In this document: piece after piece, positions 16,694-24,627 of the stretch | How the letters are laid out: the number at the start of each line of letters is the position of its first letter | Position numbering within the stretch: the first letter of the stretch is position 1 | Position numbers and translations under genes: made by a program | The notes under the pieces: generated by a model | Told to the model about the DNA's origin: nothing | Database searches by the model: none | Seen by the model: the letters and a program-made list of their open reading frames with translations, nothing else | DNA from: Streptomyces asoensis | GTDB taxonomy: Bacteria > Actinomycetota > Actinomycetes > Streptomycetales > Streptomycetaceae | DNA length: 64,000 bases | Assembly: GCF_013085465.1 (NCBI RefSeq) | Contig: NZ_CP049838.1 | Coordinates: forward strand, 1,178,001-1,242,000 | Reading direction: 5' to 3'

Positions 16694-16828
16694 CCCCACC
16701 ACCTCGCCGTACGGCCAGCGGCCCACGACGCCGCCGAGCGTGGCCTCGTCCACCACCCGCCCTGGCAGCACACCGGGTCCGGCGGCGCTGCTGCGGTGCG
16801 TCCCGCCGTGACCCTGAGTCGGGAGCGG

Positions 16829-17641
16829 TCAGTTCGGGGAGGACGGGGTGAGCACCACGAAGTCGGCGTCGGACCGATCGAGGCAGACGGCCAGCCGGCC
16901 GACGCCCTCCGCGTCCGTCGGTCCCATCTGCACGCTGCCGCCGTTCCCGGTGACCGCGGCGACGGCGGCGTCGCAGTCGGCGACGGCGAACACCGGGTGC
17001 CAGTACGCCCGCCCGCCCGCCAGGGCGAGGTCCTCCTCGCGGACCTCCATCAGGCCGCCCTGCATCCGTTCCTCGGGGAGCCCGGCCGGGGTGATGAGGG
17101 TGTACGTGCCCCCGCCGCCCGGCATTTCCATCTCGCCGAACCGCCAGCCGAAGACCGCGCCGTAGAACTCCTTCGCGGCCGCGGCGTCACTCGTGTACAG
17201 CTCGGTCCAGGACAGCGAACCCGGCACGTCGGCCAGCTCGAAGCCCGCGTTCTTCCCTGGCTGCCAGACCGCGAACTGGCCGCCCGACGGGTCGGTGTAC
17301 TGCGCCATCCGCCCCCACTCACCGAGGTCTCTCGGGGGCACCCGGACCACGCCGCCCGCGCCCTCCACCGCCTGGGTGGTGGCATCCGCGTCGGTGACGC
17401 AGTAGTAGATCATCCAGGCCGAGCGAGCCCCGTCCTCGGACAGCTTGCCCAGCCCGGCGACGGTCTTGCCGTCCTGCTGGAACATCCCGCCCTCCATGTC
17501 CCCGCCCTCGCCCTCGCCCCCGCCCATGGACTCGTAGTCCCAGCCGAGCACCGAGCCGTAGAAGGCCGCGGCGGCGCGGACATCGGGCGCACCGAGGTCC
17601 AGCCAGCAGGGGGAGCCGGGAGTGAGGTCGGTCGTGATCAC
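16829..17641 (-). CDS. Two-domain VOC (glyoxalase/bleomycin resistance-like) protein
   Basis: A 270-residue protein of two vicinal-oxygen-chelate domains. The first opens with PCWLDLGAPDVRAAAAFYGS and VLGWDYE; the second opens with LSWTELYTSDAAAAKEFYGA and VFGWRFGE. Each ends in a beta strand like DPSGGQFAVWQPG or RSDADFVVLTPS. Members act as lyases, dioxygenases or drug-binding proteins; this subgroup in actinomycetes is often labelled hydroxylase without proof. An acidic Gly/Glu loop near 40-55 is an insertion in domain 1. It lies downstream of fossil AKR sequence and the cupin gene on the same strand. Confidence 0.85.
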   Translation of the reverse strand: MITTDLTPGSPCWLDLGAPDVRAAAAFYGSVLGWDYESMGGGEGEGGDMEGGMFQQDGKTVAGLGKLSEDGARSAWMIYYCVTDADATTQAVEGAGGVVRVPPRDLGEWGRMAQYTDPSGGQFAVWQPGKNAGFELADVPGSLSWTELYTSDAAAAKEFYGAVFGWRFGEMEMPGGGGTYTLITPAGLPEERMQGGLMEVREEDLALAGGRAYWHPVFAVADCDAAVAAVTGNGGSVQMGPTDAEGVGRLAVCLDRSDADFVVLTPSSPN

Positions 17642-17666
17642 GGCTGTTCCCTTCGCAGGTCCTGTG

Positions 17667-17815
17667 TCATTTCAGCGTGACACCGGCGACCGACAATCGC
17701 GCGTCGGCCACGTCCAGCGGCGCCCGGCCGCGGGCTGGGGGGTGGCAGGGCGTCGAGTCCGGCGAGGTCTGCCGTGCTCAGTTCCAGGTCTGCCGCGCCG
17801 GCGTTGTCCTTCAGG
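17667..17815 (-). pseudogene. Fossil C-terminal tail of an aldo/keto reductase
   Basis: The reverse strand reads LKDNAGAADLELSTADLAGL then DALPPP. This matches the C-terminus of the intact AKR at 55958-56926 (LLDNAGAADVQLSAEDLAEL then DALPTP). No upstream AKR sequence remains; the fragment begins at the end of the cupin gene. After it, another frame gives PLDVADARLSVAGVTLK and a stop at 17667, possibly the tail of a second lost gene. This is a deletion scar. Confidence 0.7.
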
Positions 17816-18221
17816 CCATGGTGCGCCGGCCGTTGTACTGCTCGTCGGTGACCTTCTCCAGCCAGGTGGTCTCCGGGCCGCCGTCACCGCGGCCCTCCCA
17901 CAGGGCGAGGTGCTCCATGAAGGCGTCGGGGGCGGCGCCGTGCCAGTGCTCCTCGCCCGGCGGAGTGTGGACCGTGTCGCCGGGGCGGGCCTCGATGACC
18001 CTGCCGTCACGGCCGCCGATCAGGGCGATGCCGGAGACGATGTGCAGGGTCTGGCCCAGGGTGTGGGAGTGCCAGTCGGTCCGGGCACAGGGCGCGAACC
18101 GTACGAGGTTGAGGCGCGCCCGGGAGGGCTCCTGCCCGGCGTAGACGACGTCCCACCACACGTCACCGGTGAACCAGTCGGCCGGGGCCTTGCTGGTGGG
18201 CTGCTTCTTGAGGATCTCCAT
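17811..18221 (-). CDS. Small cupin-domain protein (copy 1)
   Basis: A 136-residue single cupin barrel. Metal-site motif 1 is DWHSHTLGQTLHIVSG near residues 49-64 (His-x-His then Gln). Motif 2 is PGDTVHTPPGEEHWHGAA near 80-97. Relatives are often annotated quercetinase-like or carboxymuconolactone-decarboxylase-associated cupins. The first 130 residues are identical to the copy at 58127-58540; the last residues (RRTMA) differ because the 3' end abuts the AKR fossil. It follows the SDR and CMD genes on the same strand, divergent from an MmyB regulator. Confidence 0.88.
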   Translation of the reverse strand: MEILKKQPTSKAPADWFTGDVWWDVVYAGQEPSRARLNLVRFAPCARTDWHSHTLGQTLHIVSGIALIGGRDGRVIEARPGDTVHTPPGEEHWHGAAPDAFMEHLALWEGRGDGGPETTWLEKVTDEQYNGRRTMA

Positions 18222-18283
18222 CGGCTTCTCCTGACGGTGCTACCGAGTCGGGGGTGTTGGGGGGGGGAGGATCGGGTCCGGGT

Positions 18284-19126
18284 TCAGGCGGCGTCGTCGT
18301 GAGCCAGGTCAGCGCCCAGCTCACGGGAGGCCTCCGCCTGCGCCAGCAGTTCCTTGGCCTTGGCCTCCGCGGTCGGGATCGCGTCGGAGCCCGCGACGAA
18401 CCGCTGCGGCGGCTCCGGAAGTTCGGCGACGGCGAGCAGAGCGCGGGCGAGCTTGGCCGGGTCGCCCGCCTGCTGACCGTTCATGCTCTGCCAGGCGGCC
18501 TTCGTCGCCGCGGTGCGCTCCGCGTAGTCGTCGACGGACAGCTCCGCCCAGCTGGTGGAGGCATCCACCAGCAGCTCCGTGCGGAAGAAGCCGGGCTCCA
18601 CGACCGTCGTACGGATGCCGAACGGCTCCACGTCGAAGCGCAGGGACTCCATCCAGCCCTCGACGCCGAACTTGGCGGCGGCGTAGGCGACACAGAACTC
18701 CTGGCCGACCAGCCCGGCGATGGAGGAAACGGTGATGATGTGACCGTCGCGCTGCCTCCGCATGACGGGCAGGACGGCACGGGTCACGTTCATCGGCCCG
18801 AACAGGTTCGTCTCGATCTGCTGACGCATCTGCGCGTCGGAGATCTCCTCGAAGTAACCGGCGTAGAAATTGGCGGCGTTGTTGACCAGCACGTCGATGC
18901 GGCCGAAGCGGTCCACGGCCTCCCGTACGGCGGCGTGGGCGTTCTCGAGGTCGGTGATGTCCAGGGCGGTCGCCAGCAGGTTGTCCTGCTCGCCGCCGAG
19001 GGCCTCGACGACCTGCTCCGGCCGACGGCCGGTGGCCACTACCCGATGACCGGCCTTCAGTGCCTCGCGGGCGATGTCGACGCCCAGACCGCGGCCGGCG
19101 CCGGTGATGAAAAGGACCTTGCTCAT
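18284..19126 (-). CDS. SDR family oxidoreductase
   Basis: A 280-residue classical SDR: TGAGRGLGVDIA glycine motif near residues 8-19, NNAAN near residue 86, ITVSSIAG with the catalytic Ser, and YAAAK (Tyr-x-x-x-Lys) near 159-163, then VEPGFFRTEL. It probably uses NAD(P)H. It is the middle gene of a CMD-SDR-cupin set on the reverse strand opposite an MmyB regulator. This association is common in actinobacteria and suggests inducible detoxification of small carbonyls; that role is inference. Confidence 0.9.
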   Translation of the reverse strand: MSKVLFITGAGRGLGVDIAREALKAGHRVVATGRRPEQVVEALGGEQDNLLATALDITDLENAHAAVREAVDRFGRIDVLVNNAANFYAGYFEEISDAQMRQQIETNLFGPMNVTRAVLPVMRRQRDGHIITVSSIAGLVGQEFCVAYAAAKFGVEGWMESLRFDVEPFGIRTTVVEPGFFRTELLVDASTSWAELSVDDYAERTAATKAAWQSMNGQQAGDPAKLARALLAVAELPEPPQRFVAGSDAIPTAEAKAKELLAQAEASRELGADLAHDDAA

Positions 19127-19216
19127 GAGGGTGGTGCTCCGTGGTGTGGTGGGGTGTCGGTCGTTGAGGGACCCGGCGCGCCGGGAACCATTGCGGGGGA
19201 TCCCCTCCGTAGGGGG

Positions 19217-19540
19217 TTACCGACCGTTCTCGGCCAGGGCCTTCAGCTGGGTGACGGCGCTCATGGCATTGGGCCAGCCGGCGTAGAAGGCCAGGTGTGT
19301 GATGGCCTCGACCAGCTCTTCCTGGGTGACCCCGTTCTCCAGGGCCTTGGCCAGGTGGAAGCCGAGCTGGTCGGTGCGGTACAGCGCCACCAGGGTGGAG
19401 ACGGTGACCAGGCTGCGATCCCTCGGGGACAGGCCCGGTCGTTCCCAGACGTCGCCGAACAGGACTTCGTCGGTCAGGTCGGCAAGCTTGGGTGCGATGT
19501 CACCGATGGCCTTCTGGGCTGCGGACTGCTGCTCCGCCAT
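19217..19540 (-). CDS. Carboxymuconolactone decarboxylase family protein
   Basis: A 107-residue protein of the CMD/AhpD fold. The motif PGLSPRDRSLVTVSTLVALY near residues 36-55 and the helical block LGFHLAKALENGVTQEELVE are characteristic. No Cys-x-x-Cys is present, so an AhpD-type peroxidase role is unlikely. AGGAG before the ATG at 19540 fixes the start. It is the first gene of the reverse-strand set running into the SDR and cupin, and is divergent from the MmyB regulator. Confidence 0.9.
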   Translation of the reverse strand: MAEQQSAAQKAIGDIAPKLADLTDEVLFGDVWERPGLSPRDRSLVTVSTLVALYRTDQLGFHLAKALENGVTQEELVEAITHLAFYAGWPNAMSAVTQLKALAENGR

Positions 19541-19648
19541 GATGCTGCTCCTGTCGTAGGGAAACGCACGGGAATTCCAAGAGGTTTCTGTCGGCCCCCT
19601 CGGCCGGGCACGTTCTTCACGCTCACACGCTTTCCCACGCGCGCAAAG

Positions 19649-19697
19649 AGGAGGGTTTCCTCCTGGGAGAGAAACATCCTGGGACAGATCTCTCCCA
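19649..19697. promoter_or_regulatory. Nested inverted repeats, candidate MmyB operator
   Basis: AGGAGG-GTTT-CCTCCT at 19649-19664, and TGGGAGAGA at 19664-19672 pairing with TCTCTCCCA at 19689-19697. Both lie between the CMD start (19540) and the divergent MmyB gene (19734). Confidence 0.5.
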
Positions 19698-19733
19698 CCC
19701 ACGGTTCCGGTGACCGGTGCGAGACTGGCCGAC

Positions 19734-20597
19734 ATGGCCACCAGTGCGCACCTCAAGGAGCTGGGTGACTTCCTCAAGACCCGGCGTGCCGAGCTCAGCC
19801 CCCGCACCGTGGGACTGCCCGACACGAGGACGCCCCGGAGAGTGCCGGGCTTGCGCCGGGAAGAGGTCGCCCAGCTCGCCGCGATCAGCACGGACTACTA
19901 CATCCGTCTGGAGCAGGGCCGTATGCAGCCTTCCGCTCCGGTCCTCCAGTCGCTCGTGCGGGTGCTGCACCTGAGCGACGACCAGCGGGACTACGTGTTC
20001 GAGCTGGCAGGCAAGGCGAACGACCGGCCCCTTCGGCGCTCCGGGCAGAAGGTGCAACCTCAGCTGCGGCGCCTGCTGGACGATCTCGCCGCCACGCCGG
20101 CCATTGTCCTGGGCCGCCGTATGGACATTCTCGCCTGGAATGCGCTCGGCGCGGCACTGGTCACCGATTTCTCCCTGATCCCGGAAAAGAAGCGCAATTA
20201 CGTGCGGCTGCTTTTCACGGATCCGGCCATGAAACAGCTTTATCCGGACTGGGAACGCGTGGCCGGCACAGCCGTCGCCCAACTGCGCATGGAAGCCGCC
20301 AGGTATCCCCAGGATCCGCGGCTGACCGCACTGGTCGGCGAGCTGTCCGTGCAGGACGACGACTTCCGCACGTGGTGGGGCGGTCACCACGTCGCCGCGC
20401 TGAACGTCGGAACCAAGACCCTGCACCACCCCATCGCCGGGGAGCTCACCCTCGACTGGGACACCCTCACCGCCAGTACCGACCCCGAGCAGCAGCTCGT
20501 CGTCTGGACCGCCGAGCCCCACACCCCCTCCCACGACGGCCTGCGCCTCCTCGCCTCCTGGGCCGCGACGCATCAACAGGAGCAACACCAGCAGTAG
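19734..20597 (+). CDS. XRE-family regulator with MmyB-like ligand domain (1 of 3)
   Basis: The N-terminal HTH is of the actinobacterial type: ELGDFLKTRRAELSPRTVGL, VPGLRREEVAQLAAISTDYY and IRLEQGR. It is followed by a MmyB-like PAS-type domain (IVLGRRMDILAWNALGAALV) that binds small or fatty-acyl ligands in known members. Such regulators usually sit divergent from a short-chain reductase they control; here that is the CMD-SDR-cupin set. The ATG at 19734 is preferred to a GTG at 19710, though neither has a clear ribosome binding site. Confidence 0.9.
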   Translation: MATSAHLKELGDFLKTRRAELSPRTVGLPDTRTPRRVPGLRREEVAQLAAISTDYYIRLEQGRMQPSAPVLQSLVRVLHLSDDQRDYVFELAGKANDRPLRRSGQKVQPQLRRLLDDLAATPAIVLGRRMDILAWNALGAALVTDFSLIPEKKRNYVRLLFTDPAMKQLYPDWERVAGTAVAQLRMEAARYPQDPRLTALVGELSVQDDDFRTWWGGHHVAALNVGTKTLHHPIAGELTLDWDTLTASTDPEQQLVVWTAEPHTPSHDGLRLLASWAATHQQEQHQQ

Positions 20598-20636
20598 TGC
20601 CGGGCGGCGGAGCGCACGGACGCCAGCTAAGGAACC

Positions 20637-20699
20637 GTTCAGTAAAACGAACGTCGCGTTCACTGCCTCAGGGGTTCGGTATAGTGAACGTATGGTTCA
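20637..20699. promoter_or_regulatory. Promoter with GTTC-N8-GAAC boxes and probable leaderless start
   Basis: GTTC-N8-GAAC occurs at 20637-20652 and 20674-20689, and TGAAC-GTATG-GTTCA at 20685-20699. A -10-like TATAGT at 20680-20685 places the transcript start at about the A of the ATG at 20692, implying a leaderless mRNA. The boxes overlap the -10 and start codon, so a bound repressor would block transcription. The XRE-cupin gene in the operon is the likely binder. Confidence 0.6.
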
Positions 20700-21414
20700 T
20701 TCAATCGAGGCTCCTCGGGTGGGCGCACAGGTCAGCGTCTACCTCGATGACACCTACCTGGATCAGGTCGATTCGCGGGTGATCGCGGTCGGCGAGAGGG
20801 ACGGGGCGCGATGGGCGGCCGTCGAGCACTGCGTGTTCCATCCGCAGGGCGGAGGCCAGCCCGCCGACCGAGGGTGGCTGGAGGACACGGAGATCGTCCC
20901 GGTCCGGGACCGCGAGTCGGGACTGATCGTGGCGACGGCGCCGGAGGGCGGCAGCCTTCCGCCCCTCGGCGAGGGGCAGAGGGTGCGAGCCCGGATCGAC
21001 CTTCGGACCCGGACAGCTCACGCCGCGCTGCACACGGCCGGACACCTCGTCGAAGCGGTCGGACGGATGCAGGGGTGGGAGATGGTCGGCAGCAACCATT
21101 TCCCCGGCCAGGCACGCATCGAGTTCCAGGCACCCCAGTCGGACACGCGGCTGACCGACCCCGAAGGGCGGGAGGAGGCGACTGCCGCGCTGCGCGCCGC
21201 GGTGGCAGCCGCGGTCGCCGACGATCTGCCGGTCTTCGCACGGTGCCTCGCCGACGGGCGGCGCGTGGTGCACCTGGACGCCCTGCACGCTGCGCCGTGC
21301 GGGGGCACGCACGTGCGCAGCCTCGGCGACCTGGCCGAAGTGGTACTGCCGACGCTGAAGGTCAGGAAGGGCCGCATCCGCGTGTCCTACACCGCGACCC
21401 ACAGGAGCCGCTGA
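20692..21414 (+). CDS. AlaX-type alanyl-tRNA editing protein
   Basis: A 240-residue homologue of the AlaRS editing domain. HPQGGGQPADRG near residues 49-60 is the conserved loop. The zinc and active-site motif HTAGH (His-x-x-x-His) lies near 111-115, with the later Cys/His pair in CGGTHVRSL near 202-210. Free-standing AlaX proteins hydrolyse Ser- or Gly-mischarged tRNA-Ala. It heads an operon with an XRE-cupin regulator (TGATG overlap) and a threonine aldolase. The start is probably leaderless, as the -10 box ends just before the ATG. Confidence 0.87.
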   Translation: MVHSIEAPRVGAQVSVYLDDTYLDQVDSRVIAVGERDGARWAAVEHCVFHPQGGGQPADRGWLEDTEIVPVRDRESGLIVATAPEGGSLPPLGEGQRVRARIDLRTRTAHAALHTAGHLVEAVGRMQGWEMVGSNHFPGQARIEFQAPQSDTRLTDPEGREEATAALRAAVAAAVADDLPVFARCLADGRRVVHLDALHAAPCGGTHVRSLGDLAEVVLPTLKVRKGRIRVSYTATHRSR

Positions 21415-21989
21415 TGACGCCCCCGCCGTCCGGTCGCCAGCCCGTGAGCAGTACCGCAGCGGCAGTCGGCGCGAAGATCCGCCTGCGCCGCCAGCAGCGC
21501 GGCATGAGCGCCGCGGAGATGGCCCGGCGTGCCGGGCTCAGCAAAGCCACGCTGTCGCAGCTGGAGGCCGGCAACGGCAATCCGACGATCGACACCCTGG
21601 ATGCGATCGCGATCGCCCTGCGCATCCCGATCGCCGACCTGCTGGCACGTGACGCCGACACCGGGCCGGTCTTCCGGCCGGGCACGGACATCGAGCCCGG
21701 CGAGGTCTCCCGGGAACTGCTGCGCCGCATCAGCAGCGGCAACAGCCTGGAGATCTGGCGGCTGCGCATCCCGCCCGAGACGGAGCTGCCCGGCGTCCCG
21801 CACGCCACCGGCACGATCGAGCACCTGCTCGTCGCCACCGGGCACGTCACCGCCGGCCCCGTCGACGCCCCGCAGGATCTGGGCCCCGGCGACATGCTCG
21901 CCTTCGCCGGAGACGCGCCGCACTTCTACCGCACCGGCTCCGAGGAAGTGGACATCACCGTCGTCTTCGCCTCCCCCATCAGCACCTGA
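21414..21989 (+). CDS. XRE-family regulator with C-terminal cupin
   Basis: A 191-residue protein. The HTH reads KIRLRRQQRGMSAAEMARRA then GLSKATLSQLEAGNGNPTID. The C-terminal cupin is weak in metal ligands but keeps LVATGHVTAGPVDAP and GDMLAFAGDAPHFYR. It has the architecture of small-molecule sensors such as SinR/PuuR-like regulators. AGGAG lies seven bases before the ATG, and the start overlaps the AlaX stop by one base. It likely autoregulates through the GTTC/GAAC boxes at 20637-20699 and senses an amino acid; that is inference from the neighbours. Confidence 0.88.
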   Translation: MTPPPSGRQPVSSTAAAVGAKIRLRRQQRGMSAAEMARRAGLSKATLSQLEAGNGNPTIDTLDAIAIALRIPIADLLARDADTGPVFRPGTDIEPGEVSRELLRRISSGNSLEIWRLRIPPETELPGVPHATGTIEHLLVATGHVTAGPVDAPQDLGPGDMLAFAGDAPHFYRTGSEEVDITVVFASPIST

Positions 21990-22007
21990 GACCGAGGAAG
22001 ACCTCTC

Positions 22008-23069
22008 ATGAGCGCCACCATCGTCACTACTCCCTCCAGCCGTGCCTTCATCAGCGACAACATGGCCGGGGCGTCCCCGCAGATAGCCCAGGCCGTCGCC
22101 GACGCGGCCGCCGGGCAGGTCCTGCCGTACGGCAACGATCCCTACACCGACAGCGCCCGCCGCAGGCTCAGCGAGATCTTCGAGCGGGACGTCGATGTCT
22201 TCCCGGTCTCCACAGGGTCCGCCGCCAACGGGCTGAGCCTGGCCGCCCTGACCCCGCCGTGGGGCAGCGTGCTCTCTCACCCCGACAGTCACATCAACCA
22301 CGACGAATGCGGCGCTCCGGAGTTCTTCACCGGCGGCGCCAAGCTGGTCGGTGTCCCCGGCCCCGACAGCAAGATCGACCCCGAAGCGCTGGAGGCGGCG
22401 GTGCGCCGCCGGGCCGGTGACGTGCACAGCGTGCAGCCGTCCGCGGTGAGCATCAGCCAGGCCACCGAGAGCGGCAGCGTCCACACCCTTGAGGAGATCC
22501 GCCGGCTGTCCGCCGTCGCCAAGGACGCAGGACTGCGCGTCCACATGGACGGCGCACGCTTTGCCAACGCCCTGGACCATCTCGGCGCCACCCCGGCCGA
22601 GATGACCTGGAAGGCCGGCATCGACGTCCTGTCCTTCGGCGCCACCAAGAACGGCGCGATGACCGCCGACGCCATCGTCTCCTTCGACCCCGCACTCGGC
22701 GCCGAGCTCGCCTTCCGCGCCAAGCGCGCCGGTCAGCTCGCCGCGAAGATGCGCTTCCACGCCGCCCAGATCGACGCGTACCTCACCGACGGCCTGTGGC
22801 TGCGCAACGCCCGCCAGGCCAACGCGATGGCCACCCGGCTCGGCGACGGTCTCAAGACCATCCCCGGCACCGGCCTGCTGGCCACGCCGCAGGCCAACAT
22901 CCTCTTCTGCCGTCTGCCCCAGCAGGTCACCGAAGGACTCCTTGCCGAGGGCTACGTCTTCTACCACGACCGCTGGGAACCGGGGATCGTCCGGTTGGTC
23001 ACCGCCTTCTCCCACAGCGCCGACGACATCGACCAGCTCCTCGACGCGGTCCGCCGCCACACCCACTGA
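22008..23069 (+). CDS. ltaE: Low-specificity threonine aldolase / beta-eliminating lyase family
   Basis: A 353-residue PLP enzyme of fold type I. The N-terminus FISDNMAGASPQI corresponds to the SDN(T)-x-x-G region of threonine aldolases. The aspartate that contacts the cofactor is in VHMDGARFANAL, and the Schiff-base Lys is in SFGATKNGAM. It would split L-threonine or allo-threonine to glycine and acetaldehyde, though the related beta-eliminating lyases act on other beta-hydroxy or aromatic amino acids. It lies 18 bp after the XRE-cupin gene. With AlaX upstream, the operon looks devoted to serine/threonine/glycine balance. Confidence 0.83.
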   Translation: MSATIVTTPSSRAFISDNMAGASPQIAQAVADAAAGQVLPYGNDPYTDSARRRLSEIFERDVDVFPVSTGSAANGLSLAALTPPWGSVLSHPDSHINHDECGAPEFFTGGAKLVGVPGPDSKIDPEALEAAVRRRAGDVHSVQPSAVSISQATESGSVHTLEEIRRLSAVAKDAGLRVHMDGARFANALDHLGATPAEMTWKAGIDVLSFGATKNGAMTADAIVSFDPALGAELAFRAKRAGQLAAKMRFHAAQIDAYLTDGLWLRNARQANAMATRLGDGLKTIPGTGLLATPQANILFCRLPQQVTEGLLAEGYVFYHDRWEPGIVRLVTAFSHSADDIDQLLDAVRRHTH

Positions 23070-23121
23070 CCGACGGCCGGAGGACGCGGCGTGTGTCGGA
23101 CGGGCTGGCATGCTGAGTTCC

Positions 23122-23829
23122 ATGAAGATCGCGACAGCCCAGTTCACCTGTGTCCCTGCCGACATCCCGGCGAATGTGCAGCAGATGACGTCCCTGGCCA
23201 CCGGGGCGCGCGAGCAGGAGGCCGAGCTGCTGGTGTTTCCTGAGCTGGCGCTGACCGGGTACGAGCTCGAAGCCGTTCTCGCCCGCCGCGATCTCTGGGT
23301 ACGTGCGGACGACCCTCGCCTGGATGCGGTCCGGGAGAGCGGTGTCGCCACCGTCGTCAATTGCGTCGCGGCCACCGACGGGGAACGGCCTGCCATCGAG
23401 ACGTTCGTCTTCGGGACCGACGGGGAACTGATCACCACGTATCGCAAGCAGCACCTGTTCGAGCACGAGCAGGACGTCTTCGTCGCAGGACGACACGACG
23501 GACGATTCGAGTTCGGGGGGCTGCGTTTCGCCCTGGCCACGTGCTTCGACAACCACTTCCCGGAGCTGATCTCCCGTGGGGCCGCCGAGGGATGTCAGGT
23601 TCATCTGGCCAGCTCGCTGTACGGCACGGGCGGTGGAGTGGAAGAGCTGGCGGCGGTGTATCCGGGGATCGCAAAGGACTTCGACATGCACGTAGTCGTG
23701 GCCAACCATGTCGGCCCGGCTGGTGCGTGGACGGGCTGTGGCCGCTCGGCACTGTGGGCTCCGGGCGGCGCCCTGCTGATGGAGGCCGACGCCGACACGA
23801 GCATGGTGATCACCGCCGAGGTCGGATAG
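23122..23829 (+). CDS. Carbon-nitrogen hydrolase (nitrilase superfamily)
   Basis: The 235-residue product has the full nitrilase triad: Glu in VFPELALTGYE near residue 40, Lys in TYRKQHLFEHE and Cys in LATCFDNHFPELI. The start motif KIATAQFTCVP is typical. It should hydrolyse an amide or nitrile to acid and ammonia. It is somewhat short for the family (usual 260-280). ATG at 23122 is used; an in-frame ATG at 23110 is possible, and neither has a clear ribosome binding site. It follows the threonine aldolase by 52 bp and may belong to the same operon. Confidence 0.87.
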   Translation: MKIATAQFTCVPADIPANVQQMTSLATGAREQEAELLVFPELALTGYELEAVLARRDLWVRADDPRLDAVRESGVATVVNCVAATDGERPAIETFVFGTDGELITTYRKQHLFEHEQDVFVAGRHDGRFEFGGLRFALATCFDNHFPELISRGAAEGCQVHLASSLYGTGGGVEELAAVYPGIAKDFDMHVVVANHVGPAGAWTGCGRSALWAPGGALLMEADADTSMVITAEVG

Positions 23830-23910
23830 GCCGTGCCCCCGATCTGCCGAGCAGGGCTTCCTTGAGGCGATCACGGCATCACACAGTCAGTCCCTGGGTG
23901 TGCTGATCGG

Positions 23911-24561
23911 TCAGGACTTCGTCCGCGCCGTCAACTTGTGCCGTCGGAGGAACGCGTCGACGAGCCCGTCGGTGAACTCGTGGCCGATCGGCTCGTCGGT
24001 CACCAGCACGCGGTAATAGAGGGGGCCTACGAGCTGGTCCGTCTCGGCCGCCATGTCGAGGTCCGGAGGCAGCTGGCCCCTGTCCACGGCCCGCTCCAAC
24101 GGCAGGCGGTCGCGGCGGCGTTGCCCGTCAAGGTATCGGGACCGGAAGTCCTGGGCGAACACCGGATCATGCTGCGCCTGGGCGATCAGCGCCTTGAAGA
24201 CGGCGCCGGGGTCGGACTCACTGAGGAACCACGCCAGTCGGCGCAGATAGTCGCGCAGGTCGAGGGCGATGTCGCCGAAATCGGGAGCCGTGAGGTCCTC
24301 GGTCGCGTCCTGGAGGAAGGCGTCCATCAGGACGTCGGTCTTGCTCTTCCACCAGCGGTAGATGGTCTGCTTGGCCACACCGGCCCGTGCGGCGATGCCC
24401 TCCATCGTGACGCCGGCGAAACCCTTCTCGACGAGCAGGCCGTCGGCCACCCGCAGTACCGCCAGCCGGGCCTGTTCGCTGCGTCCGTGCCGGTTGCCGT
24501 GGTGACGCCGCCCCGATCCGCCGGTGCTGCTCGCCTCGGCGGCGTTTGTCGCAGGTGCCAT
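23911..24561 (-). CDS. TetR/AcrR family regulator
   Basis: A 216-residue protein with a basic His/Arg-rich leader (GRRHHGNRHGRSEQ), the HTH FAGVTMEGIAARAGVAKQTI then YRWWKSKTDVLMDAF, and a C-terminal domain of the TetR_C type found in actinobacteria (DLRDYLRRLAWFLSESDPG). It is divergent from the methyltransferase at 24628. A perfect 14-bp palindrome at 24600-24613 in the 66-bp gap is its probable operator. Confidence 0.92.
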   Translation of the reverse strand: MAPATNAAEASSTGGSGRRHHGNRHGRSEQARLAVLRVADGLLVEKGFAGVTMEGIAARAGVAKQTIYRWWKSKTDVLMDAFLQDATEDLTAPDFGDIALDLRDYLRRLAWFLSESDPGAVFKALIAQAQHDPVFAQDFRSRYLDGQRRRDRLPLERAVDRGQLPPDLDMAAETDQLVGPLYYRVLVTDEPIGHEFTDGLVDAFLRRHKLTARTKS

Positions 24562-24599
24562 TTCCCCTCCCGTCGGTCAGAGTATCGCCTCTAGAGATA

Positions 24600-24613
24600 A
24601 CGCAACGTTGCGT
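24600..24613. promoter_or_regulatory. TetR operator candidate (perfect palindrome)
   Basis: ACGCAACGTTGCGT is fully self-complementary and lies between the divergent TetR (start 24561) and methyltransferase (start 24628) genes, 15 bp before the latter's ATG. Binding there would block both promoters. Confidence 0.65.
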
Positions 24614-24627
24614 CTACTCTAGCGCCC

